Assembly (NCBI GenBank): GCA_009602725.1
Contig: WELB01000103.1
Coordinates: 430,887-461,432, forward strand
Direction of reading: 5' to 3'
DNA from: Spirogloea muscicola
Taxonomy: Eukaryota > Streptophyta > Zygnematophyceae > Spirogloeales > Spirogloeaceae
DNA: 30,546 nucleotides
The first letter of the stretch is position 1. The number at the start of each line of letters is the position of its first letter. The notes beneath the pieces were generated by a model. It was not told where the DNA came from. It saw only the letters and a list, made by a program, of their open reading frames with translations, and did not search any database. The position numbers were made by a program, and so were the translations under genes. Below, piece by piece: positions 27,984 through 30,546 of this stretch.

Positions 27984-29353
27984 CCAGGCAAGAACGGCAG
28001 ACTTGTCCTTGGTATATGAGCAGCTGCAAGTGCAGCCAAGTGTACCTTTGTGGCCATTGATCGGGTTGCTAGTTGAGGCCTTTTGCAAGCTGCTACAGCT
28101 TGTGTTGAAATCTGGACGACGCTTGTCACGGTCCTCTTTTTGACGTAGCCTGCCAGCTTCTTGATGTTAGTTTCCACCCTTAGGCCTGCTAATGCATTGG
28201 ATGGGCCGATTGTCATTGGAGGACCCATTGCGTCAATGCTGAGGTTGTGTTGGACTGTACGTTATGCTTTTGATGCCATGTACGGCCTCGGTTGTGAAAG
28301 GCAGGGAGGGACTCTCTCAAGGCCTACTATTCTTATCCCCTTTTTCGTGGTCACACCACGAGGTGCAAATATCATTGTCCTGCCTCTAGCGCAAGCCCTT
28401 CACGCTGGCTGGAGCAGGCTTGTCTCTCATCTGATAAGCTTGCCTGGCAAGATCTTCCCATGCTCTCTCGGTCATCGCCAATCCCACTTGTTGTAATGTG
28501 TTGCTTGTGCGTCGCTGTCAGAGAGTCAAGTCAACCAACTGATGCTGCCAGGGGTGTGATGCATGACAAACTGGCCCGTTACTGCTACTGCCGGGAATGA
28601 GTTGACATATCATCATTCACGATGGTCTTGCATACTACAGTTGCTCCCAAGATTCTTTGGTTCAGAATCTCGACCCAGTAAGTGCTAGGTGCAATTTGGG
28701 GGGATGCAGTTGATATTATGATGGAGCGTAGCACTGGGACAAAGCACCTGAAGAGACTGGTCGGTTGTGCACTCTGTGCTCTGCGCTACTCCTTGCTGAT
28801 GATGAGCCATACTAATGCACGTGAGCTTTCTGAGGAGCCGTCACAGCCAAAAGCCCGCGGAGGAGTAACTTCACCCAAACTCTCAGTCATAACTTTTTCT
28901 CCGTGCTGATGGATAACGACATCCATGGCACTTGCGCGATCCTTTGCATGCATGCAAGGTCGCGGCCAAGAGGGTGGTGACACTGTTAAGAGCAGCTAGT
29001 AACTCCAGGTTGCAACTGTATTACTGGTAAGAGCAGACACACACTTGCTTCACATGCTTGAGTATCTCCAAAGTCCCTGCACCCTGTTCCACACATAGTG
29101 CAGCCCTCAAACCGGCAATAACTTGCATCCTCAACCCCCACAGTGGTGTTGCTCACGGAGTACCAACGTCTGCTTTTAGGGAGTGCACCATGAGGCATGC
29201 GGTGTCGGCACCTGAGAGCGTGACATCCCACGTGCATGGCCTTGCCGACGGCCCTTCTGGCTTTTGGCACAAATGCTCGGCGTTATCCGAGAATGGCAAT
29301 ACTGAGGAGAGGGCGGCAGGCAGGACCGGATGCAGACAACAAGGAATAGGGAG
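27984..29353. other. 3' UTR and intergenic sequence, no gene recognised
   Basis: A TGTAA at 28492-28496 could be the bHLH poly(A) signal (a 3' UTR of ~500 bp would be normal for a green alga). The longest open frame, 28161-28496 plus strand, 111 codons, has no similarity I can name and lies in that presumed UTR. The rest, up to the stop of the FAX-like gene, has no recognisable content. Confidence 0.5.
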
Positions 29354-30427
29354 TCAAGCATGGGTCGTCCTCAAGAGGCCATGGATGTAGCCGCCGGCCA
29401 TGACGAGAGAGGCCAAGGAGACAAGCCCTGCCGGCATGAACTTCTGCGACTTGGCATACCTAGAGCCCATGGTAGCAAGGAGGAGGGCCGCCAAAGCTGC
29501 CAGGAAGACAGCACAGCAGCACGTGTGTCAGCCACTGCCAGGCAAGCCCCCTGCCTCAGCTCTGTTGCCTTCTCTTAGTGCTCCAAGCAGTGCCCCTCCA
29601 CTACCTCTTCCGTGACAAACACCAACACCCCCCACCTTCCTCCCAGATCACTTCCAGCCGCAGCCCCGGACCTCAGGCGGCCTTTGCCGTCCTGCCCAAG
29701 GCATGGCAATCAGAAGAGCATTTATGAAACAGCGCAGGTGAGGAGGCTTCTGAGAGGGAGTCCTCACCAAGTCCTGCCCCTGATGCAGCAGTCGGGTCTG
29801 CCGGGAGCATTGCAAAGACGAACAGCAGGCCGACACCAAAGGTAAGTCCAGCTGCCAGAGATTTGGTGCTTCCACTCTTTCTGTATCCAACAACGCCTCC
29901 CACTGCCCCCAGCCACCGAGTAAAGGTCAGAGAGTGCTGGACGGAGGCCGACGAGTGCTTGCCGTTGCACCTGGTTAATATACACCGAGGCAAATGCAGC
30001 TTGGCTCGGCCGTGCCCGGCGAGACAGGATGCTGCAGCGCCCGTGCAGGGGTGTGGGTGGTGGCCGAGGCAGGCCGCGTCCCCGACGCCAGGGCGGGGCG
30101 AGAAGCAGAGAGAGCAGCGGCGCGAGCAGGGGCTCGGCTTGCGTGCCGACGGCGCTCACCAATGACCAGGGCGGCGTAGAGGAGCGTCAGGATCTGGGAG
30201 GGCGAGAGCTTGCGCGCGCCCTCGTGACTGCCATCCTCCCCGGCGCCGCCGCCACCGCCGCCTCCGCCTCCGCGGCGCCCGCGTCCGGAGCCGCCGTCTC
30301 CAGCGCCGGAGTCGCTGCTGCCGCCGCCGCACGCAGGGGCGTATGCAGCGGGAGCTGCGTAGTCGCGGGGGGCGGAGTAGCTGGGCGCCCGGGACCGGCG
30401 GCGCGCCGTCAGCCGCCGCACAAGCAA
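29354..30427 (-). CDS. FAX/TMEM14-family small membrane protein, probably plastid-targeted
   Basis: Exons (minus): 30427-30160, 29902-29768 and 29496-29354; phases 1 and 1 close, 181 residues. The N-terminus MLVRRLTARRRSRAPSYSAP is Arg/Ser/Ala-rich like a chloroplast transit peptide. It is followed by a Gly-rich linker with nine consecutive glycines, then ILTLLYAALVIGGVVGYRKS, GSTKSLAAGLTFGVGLLFVF, LALAALLLATMGSRYAKSQK and FMPAGLVSLASLVMAGGYIH. The GY.K.GS..SLAAG and MG.R...S.KFMPAGL blocks are diagnostic of TMEM14. In plants, FAX1 (the same family, with a Gly-rich N-terminus) exports fatty acids across the inner plastid envelope; TMEM14C of animals acts in mitochondrial haem synthesis. The poly-Gly plus transit-like start favours a FAX-type role, by inference. 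The start was chosen as the first ATG of the frame. Confidence 0.85.
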
Positions 30428-30546
30428 GCGAGGGCAGGCGGATGCGGCGCGGGAGGCGGGCGGGAGAGGCGGGGCTAGGGGCCGACCTGGCGGGCGTGCG
30501 GTAGGCGCGCGGGGCAGCGTAGGAGCGCGGCACGGGGGGAGGGGGC
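30428..30546. promoter_or_regulatory. Upstream region of the FAX-like gene
   Basis: Very GC-rich 5' flank running to the window edge. No specific site identified. Confidence 0.3.

Noticed and set aside
29763-30162. Alternative frames across exon 1-2 of the FAX-like gene, and the Arg-rich frame 30156-30533
   Set aside because: Shadows of the TMEM14-type frame, which alone gives phase-consistent exons with family motifs.
1-30546. CRISPR array, tRNA/rRNA genes, riboswitches, bacterial operon signals
   Set aside because: None seen; the regular repeats present are retroelement tails and the window is eukaryotic.

Overview
The window is nuclear DNA from a eukaryote, most likely a chlorophyte green alga (a trebouxiophyte would fit; the genus cannot be read from the sequence). 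The evidence is GC-rich, intron-dense genes with GT-AG introns and at least one GC-AG intron, plant-type telomere-like repeats (CCCTAAA/TTTAGGG) inside introns, TGTAA motifs downstream of two genes (the usual chlorophyte polyadenylation signal), and gene families typical of Viridiplantae (TOM1/THH1, LRL/UNE12-type bHLH, FAX/TMEM14). No bacterial-style genes, tRNA, rRNA or CRISPR array were seen.

Layout. 1-4.34 kb is a graveyard of 5'-truncated non-LTR retrotransposon (LINE-like) copies in both orientations, one of which keeps a zinc-finger plus restriction-like-endonuclease C-terminal region. 4.57-6.12 kb (+) is a TMEM115-like Golgi pseudo-rhomboid. It converges on ELP2 (-, 11.65-6.71 kb), the double beta-propeller subunit of Elongator. 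ELP2 is head-to-head, 189 bp apart, with an IWR1/SLC7A6OS-like gene (+, 11.84-14.08 kb), the RNA polymerase II nuclear-import adaptor. 14.08-17.66 kb holds no gene I recognise. 17.67-22.29 kb is a second cluster of the same retroelement family, including a reverse-transcriptase fossil and another endonuclease-domain copy. 23.16-24.64 kb (+) is a TOM1/THH1-family membrane protein whose 3' end is missing. 24.72-27.98 kb (+) is an LRL/UNE12-type bHLH transcription factor whose 5' end is missing; a single N at 24722 lies between the two and probably stands for a collapsed gap. 30.43-29.35 kb (-) is a FAX/TMEM14-type membrane protein with a Gly-rich, transit-peptide-like N-terminus.

Gene models were assembled by hand from family similarity recalled from knowledge, splice consensus and phase agreement. 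Exon ends are given where the phases close; doubtful joins are stated. The protein-coding genes are ordinary housekeeping or regulatory genes. The most unusual material is the retroelement family. Its copies fall into at least three types, each pairing a variant of the ORF C-terminus with its own short 3' hairpin tail. Tails are duplicated in tandem at four places, and copies sit head-to-tail at each other's tails.
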